Positions 1-8,122 of a stretch of 64,000 nucleotides of DNA are shown here, in pieces. Source of the stretch: Dellaglioa algida DSM 15638 (GTDB lineage Bacteria; Bacillota; Bacilli; Lactobacillales; Lactobacillaceae); the NCBI RefSeq assembly GCF_001434695.1, contig NZ_AZDI01000002.1:124001-188000 (forward strand). Reading direction: 5' to 3'. The translations under genes were made by a program, and so were the position numbers. Each line of letters opens with the position of its first letter. Position 1 is the first letter of the stretch. Under the pieces are notes generated by a model. That model did not search any database and was not told the DNA's origin. It saw only the letters and a program-made list of their open reading frames with translations.

Positions 1-188
1 TTGCAACTATTGGCGTTCCGGCTTCAGGGTTGGCTTTTATCGCCGGAGTTGATAGAATCATAGATATGGGCCGTACAACCGTCAACGTTGTTGGTAACTC
101 ATTGGCAGCAGTAATTATTGCACAATCCGAAAACGAATTTGATCGTGACAAAAATAAAAGGTATTTAAAAGAATTAAACATTAAGTAA
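1..188 (+). CDS. Dicarboxylate/glutamate:cation symporter, C-terminal fragment
   Basis: Only the last 61 or so codons are inside the window, read in the frame starting at base 3 and ending at the TAA at 186-188. The stretch IDMGRTTVNVVGNSLAA, preceded by FIAGVDR, is the conserved C-terminal region of DAACS-family (GltP/DctA/GltT-like) symporters, where the last transmembrane helices bind substrate and cation. The tail after this is charged and probably cytoplasmic. The substrate (glutamate, aspartate or C4-dicarboxylate) cannot be decided from this fragment. No terminator is visible before the following MFS gene, 26 bases downstream, so the two may be co-transcribed. Confidence 0.85.
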   Translation, partial: ATIGVPASGLAFIAGVDRIIDMGRTTVNVVGNSLAAVIIAQSENEFDRDKNKRYLKELNIK

Positions 189-214
189 CCTTAAAAAGGG
201 GGCTTTCGGACAAA

Positions 215-1381
215 ATGACAAAAGAAATTAAATTAACATGGCTATTAATTGGTTCAGTAATCAGTAGTGCGGGCTCAAGTTTCGTTTGGCCGTTAACAAC
301 AATTTACATGCATAATTACTTGGGTAAAAGTTTAACATTTTCTGGAATTGTATTATTGATCAACTCGGTTGCGACAATTATTGGAAACTACGCGGGTGGG
401 TACTTGTTCGATAAATGGCGACCTTACTATGCCACTTTAGTGGGAATTGTTATCGCTTGGTTATCTATTTTAGGATTAGTCTTCATGCATGGATGGCCAG
501 CGTATCCAATTTTGTTAGTCATTTTAGGATTAGGCAATGGGGTCGTGGCGACCGTTTTGAATTCGTTTGCGGCAACTATCAGAAGAAAAGATAGTCGATA
601 TGTTTTTAATCTATTTTACTTAGCATTGAATTTAGGTATCGTTATTGGAACACTACTTGTTGGCTACATAATAGAAGTTAGTATTACAATGGTCTTTGTT
701 TCGGCCTTAATTTTATACTCAATATTTTTAATTATTGCTATTTTTGCTTACCGAGTTGACCCTAAACGTAAGAAGGTTAAACCAACTAAATCAGAAAAAG
801 CAAATGGCGTTAATCCGAAGGTTTGGATTATTGGCGCTATGTGGATAACATTCCTTGTAATCTGGTTAAGCTATGAACAATGGCAAAGTAATTTATCAAT
901 TTATATGGACAAGTTAGATATTCCGTTAAGTCAATATAGTTTATTATGGACAATTAACGCTGGACTGATTGTTTTTGGACAACCATTAGTATCACTTGTG
1001 ACGCGGACAATTGCGAAGTCATTATTTAGACAAATTATTATGGGTATTGGATTATTCGCATTATCATTCACAACGCTTATTTTTGCGAAAGATTTCTCTC
1101 ATTTTGTCTTCTCAATGGTCTTGTTGACATTAGGTGAGATGGTTGCCTTTCCGGCTATTCCGGCTTGGATCAATGAGCTAGCTGAACCCGGTCAAGAAGG
1201 TAAGGCACAGGGGACAATTAATATTGCCGCATCTATCGGTAAAGCTTTAGGACCATTAGTGGGTGGTATCGTAATCGAACGCCTATCATACAATGGCTTA
1301 TTTATCGGTTCGACATTATTAATTTTACTTGCTTTGGCAGTTGTTGTACTTGCAACGAAGAAAGCAAACATACAATCATAG
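215..1381 (+). CDS. MFS transporter (drug/efflux-type permease)
   Basis: A 388-residue, strongly hydrophobic protein with about 12 predicted membrane segments, typical of the major facilitator superfamily. The loop GYLFDKWRP after the second segment is a variant of MFS motif A, and a basic central loop (RVDPKRKKVKPTKSEK, about residues 180-195) separates the two six-helix halves. The ATG follows a purine-rich AAAAAGGGGG at about 191-200 with a longer than usual gap. It resembles YttB/YdgK-like proton-driven efflux proteins more than sugar carriers, but the substrate is unknown. It faces the leftward ABC operon and shares a bidirectional terminator with it. Confidence 0.85.
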   Translation: MTKEIKLTWLLIGSVISSAGSSFVWPLTTIYMHNYLGKSLTFSGIVLLINSVATIIGNYAGGYLFDKWRPYYATLVGIVIAWLSILGLVFMHGWPAYPILLVILGLGNGVVATVLNSFAATIRRKDSRYVFNLFYLALNLGIVIGTLLVGYIIEVSITMVFVSALILYSIFLIIAIFAYRVDPKRKKVKPTKSEKANGVNPKVWIIGAMWITFLVIWLSYEQWQSNLSIYMDKLDIPLSQYSLLWTINAGLIVFGQPLVSLVTRTIAKSLFRQIIMGIGLFALSFTTLIFAKDFSHFVFSMVLLTLGEMVAFPAIPAWINELAEPGQEGKAQGTINIAASIGKALGPLVGGIVIERLSYNGLFIGSTLLILLALAVVVLATKKANIQS

Positions 1382-1383
1382 AA

Positions 1384-1420
1384 AAAAAGTGTCACAACTA
1401 TCGCAGTTGTGACACTTTTT
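1384..1420. terminator. Bidirectional intrinsic terminator
   Basis: A 16-bp perfect stem (AAAAAGTGTCACAACT paired with its complement, loop ATCGC) has T-tracts on both strands. It lies between the convergent MFS and ABC transporter genes, with the ABC ATPase stop codon at its edge. Confidence 0.9.
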
Positions 1421-2191
1421 CTATTCTAAATCATTAAAATAAGTTAATAAATCAGTCGTAGATAGGTTGGCGCGTGCCTCGCCCGACAAGTCTGATTGGA
1501 TTTGACCATCGTTTAAAACGATAGTTCGATTGCCATATGATAGTGCATCTTCTAAATGATGTGTAATCATGAGGCACGATAATTGTTCTTGTTCAACAAT
1601 TTTGGCAGTTAGTTTTAATAACTCTTGACTGGTTTTAGGGTCAAGGGCTGCCGTATGTTCATCTAATAAGAGTAAGTCAGGTTGGACTAAGGTGGCCATT
1701 AAGAAACTTAATGTTTGGCGTTGTCCGCCTGATAAATTACCGGCAGGCGTATTCAGATGTTCTGATAACCCATTCGGTATTTGTTTAGTTAATTCTTGAA
1801 ATTTTGCTATTTGTTGTTTTAAATGACGGGGTTTGAATTTACGGCGACGACCTCTATTTAAAGCTAATAAGAGATTTTCAGCAACTGTCATTCTAGGTGC
1901 TGTTCCCATTTTAGGATCTTGAAAAACGCGGCTAATATAATTTGTGCGTTTAATATCGTTTTCAGATGTAATATTTTTAGTTCCTAACAGAATCTGGCCA
2001 CTTGCGGGTTTAATATTACCGGCAATAGTATTGAAAAGAGTTGATTTACCGGCACCGTTTGTACCGATAACAGTAATAAAGTCGCCTTTATTAATTGTAA
2101 GATTTAAATTTTTCAGAATTTGTTGTTCTTCAGAAGTACCAGTGTTAACTGTTGTGACAATATCTGAAAGTGTGAAAACGGGCTCTGTCAT
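1421..2191 (-). CDS. ABC transporter ATP-binding protein (amino-acid type, TrpZ/PhnK-like)
   Basis: A 256-residue ABC ATPase with all catalytic motifs: Walker A GTNGAGKSTLFN near residue 43, signature LSGGQRQTLSF near 154, Walker B LLLLDEHTAALD and the switch histidine in ITHHLED. It is the last gene of a three-gene leftward operon and its start overlaps the permease stop by 4 bases, so translation is probably coupled. The company of an ABC_sub_bind-family binding protein and a LivH-like permease identifies the system as the family annotated as tryptophan/tyrosine (TrpXYZ-like) importers in Firmicutes. The substrate here is inferred, not shown. Confidence 0.9.
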   Translation of the reverse strand: MTEPVFTLSDIVTTVNTGTSEEQQILKNLNLTINKGDFITVIGTNGAGKSTLFNTIAGNIKPASGQILLGTKNITSENDIKRTNYISRVFQDPKMGTAPRMTVAENLLLALNRGRRRKFKPRHLKQQIAKFQELTKQIPNGLSEHLNTPAGNLSGGQRQTLSFLMATLVQPDLLLLDEHTAALDPKTSQELLKLTAKIVEQEQLSCLMITHHLEDALSYGNRTIVLNDGQIQSDLSGEARANLSTTDLLTYFNDLE

Positions 2192-3081
2192 TTTGTACGT
2201 CCTCCTTCAAATAATGTATTAAGTCGTAGCGATTTTCTGAGTGTGGGCAACATTAAGCAGAACGCTAAGATAATTGCAGAAATTAATTTTAGGTCGTTGG
2301 CGTTAAAACCTAATGATAAGACAATTAAGATAACAAATCGGTAGAATATACTACCAATGACAACAGCAATCAAACGAGCCGTTAACGATAGGTTTCCGAA
2401 AACAACTTCACCGATAATAATTGCAGCAAGGCCAATAACAATGGTCCCTATCCCCATACTAATATCCGCATACCCATTATTTTGTGCGATTAAGCCACCG
2501 GCCAGACCAATGAAACCATTTGAAACCATTAGGCCTAGTATTTTCATGCGATCAGTTTGAATACCGAGTGAACGAGCCATTTTTTCATTATCACCTGTTG
2601 CGATGAATGCTTGACCCAATTCGGTGTTTAAAAAGAAAGCTAACAGGCAAATACTAACAACAACTAGGATGACACCTAACACAACGGAATCAAATGATGC
2701 GGGTAAGCTAGCTAAAAAGTGGGATGAAAAAATGGTGTCTTTACCAATTAAACTAACATTTGCTTTTGTTAATATTCTTAAGTTAATAGAATATAAACTT
2801 GTCATAACAAGAATTCCGGCTAACAAAATAGGTATTTTACCTTTTGTATAAAGCAAACCAGTTGCGAGTCCGGCTAGTGTGCCTGCCAAAAATGCAAATA
2901 GAGTTGCTAAGAGGGGGTTGATACCATGAACCAAACAAATAACTGTGACGCTAGCGCCCATTGGGAATGTTCCTTCTACAGTCATATCAGGAAAATCTAA
3001 AATTCTAAATGAAAGGAAAAGGCCAAGTCCTAAAACACCCCAGAGGAGACCCTGTCCAATAGCAGATACAATAATTGTCAT
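2188..3081 (-). CDS. ABC transporter permease (LivH-like, aromatic amino acid-type system)
   Basis: A 297-residue membrane protein with about eight to nine hydrophobic segments. The N-terminal portion (DFPDMTVEGTFPMGASV, about residues 30-46) and the GLAAIIIGEVVFG segment are typical of the branched-chain-like permease family that partners PF04392 binding proteins. It overlaps the binding-protein gene upstream and the ATPase gene downstream by 4 bases each, a tight three-gene operon. It would form the homodimeric membrane channel. The family is certain; the transported substrate is inferred from homologues. Confidence 0.9.
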   Translation of the reverse strand: MTIIVSAIGQGLLWGVLGLGLFLSFRILDFPDMTVEGTFPMGASVTVICLVHGINPLLATLFAFLAGTLAGLATGLLYTKGKIPILLAGILVMTSLYSINLRILTKANVSLIGKDTIFSSHFLASLPASFDSVVLGVILVVVSICLLAFFLNTELGQAFIATGDNEKMARSLGIQTDRMKILGLMVSNGFIGLAGGLIAQNNGYADISMGIGTIVIGLAAIIIGEVVFGNLSLTARLIAVVIGSIFYRFVILIVLSLGFNANDLKLISAIILAFCLMLPTLRKSLRLNTLFEGGRTK

Positions 3082-4076
3082 TTGATTAATTCTCCTTTAC
3101 TTTTAGCTTGATCAATTAATTTTTGTGGGATTGTAATATTCAGTGCTTTTGCTGTTTTCAAATTAATAACCAGATCACCTTTTTTTACAAAATTAATTGG
3201 CGTCGTTGCGGGGGTACTTTTACCCGAAAGAACATCTGCTGCCATTTTTCCTGTAGCAACGCCCAGGTCGTACTGATTAATACTAATTGTAGCGAGCCCA
3301 CCATTTTTAACCATCGTGTCCACGGCAGGGAAAACGGGAATTTTAGCTTGCGTTGCGTTCTTAACGAGTGTTTGCATACTTGATGCAACAGTATTATCCG
3401 TCGGAACGTAGACTGCATCAACTGACGATACAAGTGTTTGTGACACTTGATCAACGTCGTTTGTAGACGTGATGGTTGCAGATTTCACTTTTAAACCTGA
3501 GTTAAGGGCTGCAGTCTTGAATTGCTGATACTGTTTTGTTGCCGAATCATCACTCGACGTATAAAGAATACCGACCGTTTTCATGTCTGGCATTAATTGT
3601 TTCATTAATGCCAGTTGGGCATCAATTGGGGCTTGATCAGAAACGCCGGTGATGTTATTACCGGGTTTTTGATTATTGCTGACTAAACCGGCGCCTTTAG
3701 GATCGGTCACGGCACCCAAAATAATAGGTGTTTTTTTCGTAACATTTGCCAAAGACTGTGCAGAAGGCGTTGCGATACCAATCATGAGATTGACATTTTC
3801 GTTGTTGAATTTATCACTCATAGATTTTAAATTGCTTTGGTCAGCTTCGGCATTTTGAAAATCAATGTGAACTGTTTTGCCGGGTATATAGCCACCCGTT
3901 TTTAATCCGGCAATAATGCCTTTATGAATTGCATCTAGTGCGGGATGAGTGGTTAGTTGAAGAATTCCTACGGTTGGAACCTTTTTTGAAGTTGATGATA
4001 CCGGTTGAAGCGCTGAGAAAAAGGCAATCACTAAGAATAGAAATAACGCAATAATAGTTCCAATTAATCGTTTCAT
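3078..4076 (-). CDS. ABC transporter substrate-binding protein (ABC_sub_bind family, tryptophan/tyrosine-type)
   Basis: A 332-residue exported protein. Residues 1-25 form a signal or anchor segment (basic MKR then a long hydrophobic run) without a lipobox cysteine, so it may remain membrane-tethered. The mature region has the PF04392 pattern: VGILQLTTHPALD at the start of lobe 1, PIILGAVTDPKGAGLV, NNITGVSDQ, and TVGILYTSSDDSA opening lobe 2. A structurally studied pneumococcal member of this family binds L-tryptophan or phenylalanine, hence the aromatic call. It is the first gene of the operon and is preceded by a strong AAAGGAGC ribosome site and a long structured leader. Confidence 0.88.
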   Translation of the reverse strand: MKRLIGTIIALFLFLVIAFFSALQPVSSTSKKVPTVGILQLTTHPALDAIHKGIIAGLKTGGYIPGKTVHIDFQNAEADQSNLKSMSDKFNNENVNLMIGIATPSAQSLANVTKKTPIILGAVTDPKGAGLVSNNQKPGNNITGVSDQAPIDAQLALMKQLMPDMKTVGILYTSSDDSATKQYQQFKTAALNSGLKVKSATITSTNDVDQVSQTLVSSVDAVYVPTDNTVASSMQTLVKNATQAKIPVFPAVDTMVKNGGLATISINQYDLGVATGKMAADVLSGKSTPATTPINFVKKGDLVINLKTAKALNITIPQKLIDQAKSKGELIK

Positions 4077-4080
4077 TTTA

Positions 4081-4348
4081 AATGTGCTCCTTTATTTTTT
4101 GGTAAAAAAAGACAGTCCTCAGATTCGAGGACTGCCTTAAAAAGACAAAATCCCCCGTATGAATGTACTGATATCCATACAGAGGGTTTTGATTAATAGA
4201 AATCAAACCGGTATACAGATACAATCTGAATAGACAGACTGCATCTGTAAGAACAGACTACAATCTGAATAACCGGCTTTGCCAACGATTATTAAGTTTT
4301 ACTTGTAAATGAGTCATAGGCTTTGATTTCCCTTCTGAGTTAGTTGAT
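4081..4348 (-). promoter_or_regulatory. Structured 5' leader RNA of the ABC operon (candidate riboswitch/attenuator)
   Basis: About 270 nucleotides separate the predicted transcription start from the binding-protein gene. Read on the minus strand they contain, in order: a 5' arm GAAATCAAA (4322-4330); three short hairpins with near-identical CAGA/TCTG stems (4254-4267, 4234-4248, 4216-4228) closed by CCGGT/ACCGG; the complementary arm TTTGATTTC (4199-4207); a competing arm AATCAAA (4188-4194); a hairpin followed by TTTTGTCTTTTT (4144-4191); and a second hairpin AGTCCTC/GAGGACT followed by seven T (4103-4132). The competing arms are what a transcription-attenuation switch needs. It lacks the T-box sequence (GGTGGNACCGCG), and I do not recognise a named riboswitch class. 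Confidence 0.7.
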
Positions 4349-4354
4349 AAATGT

Positions 4355-4383
4355 AGTATAGATAAATCTCAGATTATTGTCAA
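4355..4383 (-). promoter_or_regulatory. Sigma-70-type promoter of the ABC transporter operon
   Basis: On the minus strand TTGACA (4378-4383) is followed by a 17-base spacer and TATACT (4355-4360), one mismatch from consensus. Transcription would start near 4348, about 270 bases before the first gene. Confidence 0.8.
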
Positions 4384-4439
4384 ATGTTATTTAACAGATT
4401 TTAAAAGTTATAAGGAGTATAATCTAAAAGACAACAGAA

Positions 4440-4468
4440 TTGATTCAACATTCAGAGTGCGGTATGAT
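4440..4468 (+). promoter_or_regulatory. Promoter of the L,D-transpeptidase gene
   Basis: TTGATT at 4440-4445, a 17-base spacer and TATGAT at 4463-4468. It diverges from the ABC operon promoter, with about 57 bases between the two -35 elements. Confidence 0.6.
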
Positions 4469-4516
4469 ATTTTTGTTGGGAAGATACTTATGAATTTATA
4501 TATGAGGTGAAAGACC

Positions 4517-5899
4517 ATGAAAAAGTCACTAAAAATTGGTATTAGTATTGGTAGTATTTTAGTTTTGGGAATTCTTGGCGGCGCAAGTTACAATCAGAGC
4601 ACGCATTTTAACAAGGGAATCAAAATTAACAATACGGATGTGAGTGGATTAAGCGTCGATAAAGTTATCAGAAAATTAAAAAATGAAACATCGAAAAATG
4701 TAATTTATGTAGGTAATACGAAGATAGTTGACGCGAAAGATACGACTACCGGATTTACCGATAAAGATACAGAAGCAATTAAGGCGTTAATGAAGAAACA
4801 ACGTACGATTCTTCCTTCAGATGTTAAGAAAAACTATGCGATTGTGCCACAAGAATTGGATACGACAATTAGAAAACAACTGAAATCTGAGTTGAAAACG
4901 CGATTAACCGAATTAAATAAAACAAGAACGGTTGCCGTTGATGCGAGCTCTGTCTTGCAAGATGGTAAGGTCTCTGTTATTCCTGCTAAGAAGGGAAATC
5001 AGTATGATGTTAAAGCAATTTTAGCTGCCTATGATAAAGCTAGTTATAACAGTGTTACGACGTTAAAAGAAACTGAGCTTCAACCTTTATCAGCTGATAG
5101 TAACGTGATAAAGGCAGATACTAAAAAACTAGATACGATTGCGGCCAGCCAAACTGTTTACAAGGTTCAGTCAACAGATTATACGTTAAAAGGATCAGAA
5201 ATTCTTAAAAAAGTGACCGTCAAAGATGGTGAGTATGTCATTGATACAAGCGGTATTTCTGAGAAAGTAGACGAGATTAATAAGAAGCAAGCAACTTTAA
5301 ATAAAAAATATGATTTTAAAACTGCGACTGGTGAAACTGTCTCGGTTAGTGGTCAATCATACGGTTGGGCGCTTGGAACTAATGACTCTGTGACGCATAT
5401 TTTAACGGCATTGAAAAATGGAACCGCAACAATTGATGCAACGAACGACAAGTATGGTGTTGGCTATAATACTTATGGAACTGGTTATACAACAACTACA
5501 AATCAGGGTATTGGCGATACGTATGCTGAAGTTTCAATTGCGCAACAAAAAGCTTGGATTCATAAAGATGGTAAAGTGGTCTTGACGACAGATGTTGTTA
5601 CGGGTAAACAAAGTACCGGTGAAGACACGACTAAAGGTGTTTGGTATATCATGTATAAACAGACACCATCAATACTTAAAGGTAGTGAAGTTGGGAAAGC
5701 AAATTATTCCGTAAAAGTTGATTATTGGGCTCAGTTCACAAACAGTGGGATTGGATTCCATGATGCTGGTTGGAGAACAAACTGGAGTAAATCTGCATAC
5801 CTTAAAGATGGATCAGGTGGTTGTGTGAATACAAAACCGGAAGCAATGGTAACCTTATTTGAAAATGTCTCACAAAATGAACCTGTTATCGTTTATTAA
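4517..5899 (+). CDS. L,D-transpeptidase (YkuD domain) with N-terminal wall-facing domain
   Basis: A 460-residue protein with one N-terminal membrane anchor (about residues 5-25). A long extracellular PG_binding_4/VanW-like region follows, then a C-terminal YkuD catalytic domain. Catalytic residues are visible: His415 in GFHDAGW and Cys436 in SGGCVNTKPEA, in the spacing expected of the HX(n)SxGCxN motif. It would cross-link peptidoglycan through 3-3 bonds or attach groups to meso-diaminopimelate or lysine stems at the cell surface. The ATG is preceded by GAGGTG at suitable distance. It has its own promoter and is followed directly by a terminator, so it is monocistronic. The exact acceptor in the wall is unknown. 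Confidence 0.9.
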   Translation: MKKSLKIGISIGSILVLGILGGASYNQSTHFNKGIKINNTDVSGLSVDKVIRKLKNETSKNVIYVGNTKIVDAKDTTTGFTDKDTEAIKALMKKQRTILPSDVKKNYAIVPQELDTTIRKQLKSELKTRLTELNKTRTVAVDASSVLQDGKVSVIPAKKGNQYDVKAILAAYDKASYNSVTTLKETELQPLSADSNVIKADTKKLDTIAASQTVYKVQSTDYTLKGSEILKKVTVKDGEYVIDTSGISEKVDEINKKQATLNKKYDFKTATGETVSVSGQSYGWALGTNDSVTHILTALKNGTATIDATNDKYGVGYNTYGTGYTTTTNQGIGDTYAEVSIAQQKAWIHKDGKVVLTTDVVTGKQSTGEDTTKGVWYIMYKQTPSILKGSEVGKANYSVKVDYWAQFTNSGIGFHDAGWRTNWSKSAYLKDGSGGCVNTKPEAMVTLFENVSQNEPVIVY

Positions 5900-5901
5900 T
5901 A

Positions 5902-5940
5902 AAAAGCTTAGCCAGTTATCAGACTGGTTAAGCTTTTTTT
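5902..5940 (+). terminator. Intrinsic terminator after the L,D-transpeptidase gene
   Basis: Inverted repeat around AAAAGCTTAGCCAGT and ACTGGTTAAGC, ending in a run of eight T. Confidence 0.85.
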
Positions 5941-6022
5941 AATGGTTTATTACTAATATCTTCATAGATAAGTCATAAAAACGGGGTAGGATGACTTTAT
6001 ACCAGAAAGGAAGTTTAACAAT

Positions 6023-6295
6023 ATGAAAAATACACCAGATAACGTAACAGCAAGTGATAATATCGTTTCAGCACAAGTCATTGCGTTAAACGACAATGTC
6101 ATTACCGTAAAAACTGAAGACTCAGAAATTATAAAAATTAAACAACCTGTGAGTACGCAAGGGGACAATTTATTTTTGGAAACGATGAAAGACATCGTTC
6201 GATCAGGATTATGGATTCCGGTCAATCGCGTGATGCGAATCATTATGCGTTACGATTGGTTTGATACACCATTTGAAAAATATAGTTATGTTTAG
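6023..6295 (+). CDS. Hypothetical protein, 90 residues
   Basis: I do not recognise this small protein. It has no membrane segment or signal peptide. The central part (NVITVKTEDSEIIKIKQPV) looks like a small beta-rich domain, and the C-terminus is aromatic and basic (VMRIIMRYDWFDTPF). The gene is supported by a good ribosome site (AAAGGAAG, about 6006-6013) at normal distance from the ATG and by its position just after a terminator and just before the HAD genes. It could be co-transcribed with the first HAD phosphatase 33 bases downstream. An overlapping reading frame on the other strand has no such support. Confidence 0.6.
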   Translation: MKNTPDNVTASDNIVSAQVIALNDNVITVKTEDSEIIKIKQPVSTQGDNLFLETMKDIVRSGLWIPVNRVMRIIMRYDWFDTPFEKYSYV

Positions 6296-6328
6296 AAATC
6301 ATGTATAATAACGTCAGAGGTGGCAGAG

Positions 6329-7135
6329 ATGACGATTAAATTAATTGCGGTAGATTTAGACGGAACCTTTTTAAGGGATGATAAATCTTATGACAAAGAA
6401 AGGTTTGCACATCAATTTGAACGAATGCAAGAACAAGATATTCATTTTGTAGTTGCGAGTGGCAATCCAACTTTGGCAATCGCTGAGTATTTTAAAGAAT
6501 TTAAAGATAAGATAGGCTATGTTGCTGAAAATGGAGCGGTTGTTCAAGATGCGAAAGAGTTGTTGAAAGAATATCTGTTTGATAACAAACTTTATCGAGA
6601 AACGGTTAACTATCTAAAAGAAACATTTTCCGAGACTGGTTTATTAGCGGTTAATAACCAAGGTGGATTTTATGAAAAAAGTGAACCGGTTGAATTTATT
6701 CAGGATTTAACCGACTACTATCCGAAGGTAACTGGAGTTGAAAGCCTAGCAGTGCTTACTCATGATATTTCAATGCTAACGGGTCATTTTCCAGTATCAA
6801 TCTATGAAAAAATATCGGCGCAATTAAATGCCGAAATGAGTCACAAGCTACAAGCAAAGGCATCGGGATTTGGCTATATTGATATTAATTCTGTAGATGC
6901 TACAAAGAAAAATGGACTTAATTTACTTCAAAATCGTTGGCATATTTTGGATGAAGAGGTTGCAACGTTTGGAGATAATGATAATGATCAAGAAATGTTG
7001 GCCTTTACGCCAAACAGTTTTTCAATGGCAACTGGTTCGCGACTCGCAAAACAATCGTCTAACCATATAATTGGGTTGAATCAAGACGATAGCGTTTTAG
7101 ATACGATTGATGATATTTTGGATCACAAATTTTGA
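6329..7135 (+). CDS. Cof-type HAD-IIB family phosphatase (first of a tandem pair)
   Basis: A 268-residue haloacid dehalogenase hydrolase. Motif I AVDLDGTFLRDD lies at the N-terminus (nucleophile and acid/base aspartates), motif II is VVASGN, and motif IV is GDNDNDQEML near residue 210, with the C2B cap between motifs II and III. Such proteins dephosphorylate sugar phosphates, flavin or pyridoxal phosphates in the cytoplasm. I chose the ATG at 6329 because AGAGG at 6316-6320 sits 8 bases before it; an in-frame GTG at 6320 overlaps this ribosome site. A close paralogue follows directly, so the pair is a local duplication. Confidence 0.85.
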   Translation: MTIKLIAVDLDGTFLRDDKSYDKERFAHQFERMQEQDIHFVVASGNPTLAIAEYFKEFKDKIGYVAENGAVVQDAKELLKEYLFDNKLYRETVNYLKETFSETGLLAVNNQGGFYEKSEPVEFIQDLTDYYPKVTGVESLAVLTHDISMLTGHFPVSIYEKISAQLNAEMSHKLQAKASGFGYIDINSVDATKKNGLNLLQNRWHILDEEVATFGDNDNDQEMLAFTPNSFSMATGSRLAKQSSNHIIGLNQDDSVLDTIDDILDHKF

Positions 7136-7138
7136 GGG

Positions 7139-7170
7139 TAGTGCTCTTTGAAAAAGGCACTGCTTTTTTT
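7139..7170 (+). terminator. Intrinsic terminator between the two HAD genes
   Basis: Imperfect stem AGTGCTCTTT/AAGGCACT with a run of seven T. The two paralogues therefore probably have separate transcripts. Confidence 0.7.
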
Positions 7171-7237
7171 AGTTCTTTGTATCCGCTTACCAATGCGGTA
7201 TACTGGATATATTAAAGCATAAGTGGAGGAATATATT

Positions 7238-8044
7238 TTGACAGTTAAAATAATCGCGGTTGATTTAGATGGTACTTTTTTGAGGGATGACAAAACGTTT
7301 GATGAAGTTAGATTTAATCGTCAAATGGGTACAATGAAAAATAAAGGTATCCATTTTGTAGTTGCAAGTGGTAACCAAGTCATGAAAATTAAAGATATTT
7401 TTAAGCGTATTTCTGGAGATATTGGATATGTTTCAGATAATGGTGCAGTCATTTACGATGGGGAAGATCATATCAGATCATTTAATATTGATCCAATCGT
7501 GTATGAAGAAACAATTTCGTATATCCAAAAGATATCACCTAGTTATGGTATTTTGGCGTCAACGGATCAGAGCGGCTACATCGATGCACGTGAGTCTGAT
7601 AAATTTGTTGAAATGGCTAATTTATACTATCCTAATATTGTTAAAGTTCCTAATTTGAGTAAGATTGATAAAATCATCTCTAAAGTCACAATTAATGGAC
7701 CACTTGATGAATATAAAAAATTTGCAGTTGAGTTGAAAGAAAACGTTGATGATTCCCTAGTTGCGAAAGTTTCAGGTTTTGGATTTATTGATATTAATGT
7801 TAAAGAAGCCACTAAAAGAAATGGATTGAACGCCTTACAAGAAATTTGGCATATACAAGATGGCGAGGTATTAACTGTTGGAGATAATGATAATGATGCA
7901 GAGATGTTGGAATACACGCCGCTTAGCTTTGCAATGGCTAAAGCTTCTGAGACTGCTGCCAAAATGGCAGATCACCGAATTGGATCAAATCAAGATGATA
8001 GTGTTTTAGATTTAATTGACGATGTTTTAGCGGGTAAATATTAA
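7238..8044 (+). CDS. Cof-type HAD-IIB family phosphatase (second of a tandem pair)
   Basis: A 268-residue HAD hydrolase closely similar to its upstream neighbour. It shares AVDLDGTFLRDDK, VVASGNQVMKIKD, the segment KVSGFGFIDINVKEATK and GDNDNDAEMLEY, so all four HAD motifs are intact. The start is taken as TTG at 7238 because TGGAGGA at 7224-7230 lies 7 bases upstream; the in-frame GTG at 7223 overlaps that site. Divergence is concentrated in the cap domain (about residues 85-185), which in this family decides substrate choice, so the copies may act on different phosphates. The substrate is unknown. Confidence 0.85.
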   Translation: MTVKIIAVDLDGTFLRDDKTFDEVRFNRQMGTMKNKGIHFVVASGNQVMKIKDIFKRISGDIGYVSDNGAVIYDGEDHIRSFNIDPIVYEETISYIQKISPSYGILASTDQSGYIDARESDKFVEMANLYYPNIVKVPNLSKIDKIISKVTINGPLDEYKKFAVELKENVDDSLVAKVSGFGFIDINVKEATKRNGLNALQEIWHIQDGEVLTVGDNDNDAEMLEYTPLSFAMAKASETAAKMADHRIGSNQDDSVLDLIDDVLAGKY

Positions 8045-8046
8045 GT

Positions 8047-8079
8047 AAAAATAAGCGGTAGTCGCCGTTTATTTTTCTG
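8047..8079 (+). terminator. Terminator after the second HAD gene
   Basis: AAATAAGCGG paired with CCGTTTATTT, followed by T-rich sequence. Confidence 0.6.
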
Positions 8080-8082
8080 CGC

Positions 8083-8111
8083 AAAAAAGCCACTTTTTTC
8101 TAAAAGTGGCT
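8083..8111 (-). terminator. Terminator of the NAD(P)-binding protein gene
   Basis: On the minus strand GCCACTTTT pairs with AAAAGTGGC and is followed by six T. Confidence 0.75.
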
Positions 8112-8122
8112 GATAATTGAAT

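Noticed and set aside
4081-4348. Calling the ABC transporter leader a tryptophan T-box
   Set aside because: No T-box sequence or recognisable antiterminator is present; the three-hairpin layout differs from Stem I.
5962-6243. A 93-codon frame opposite to the small hypothetical gene
   Set aside because: No ribosome site; the rightward frame has one and fits the operon direction.
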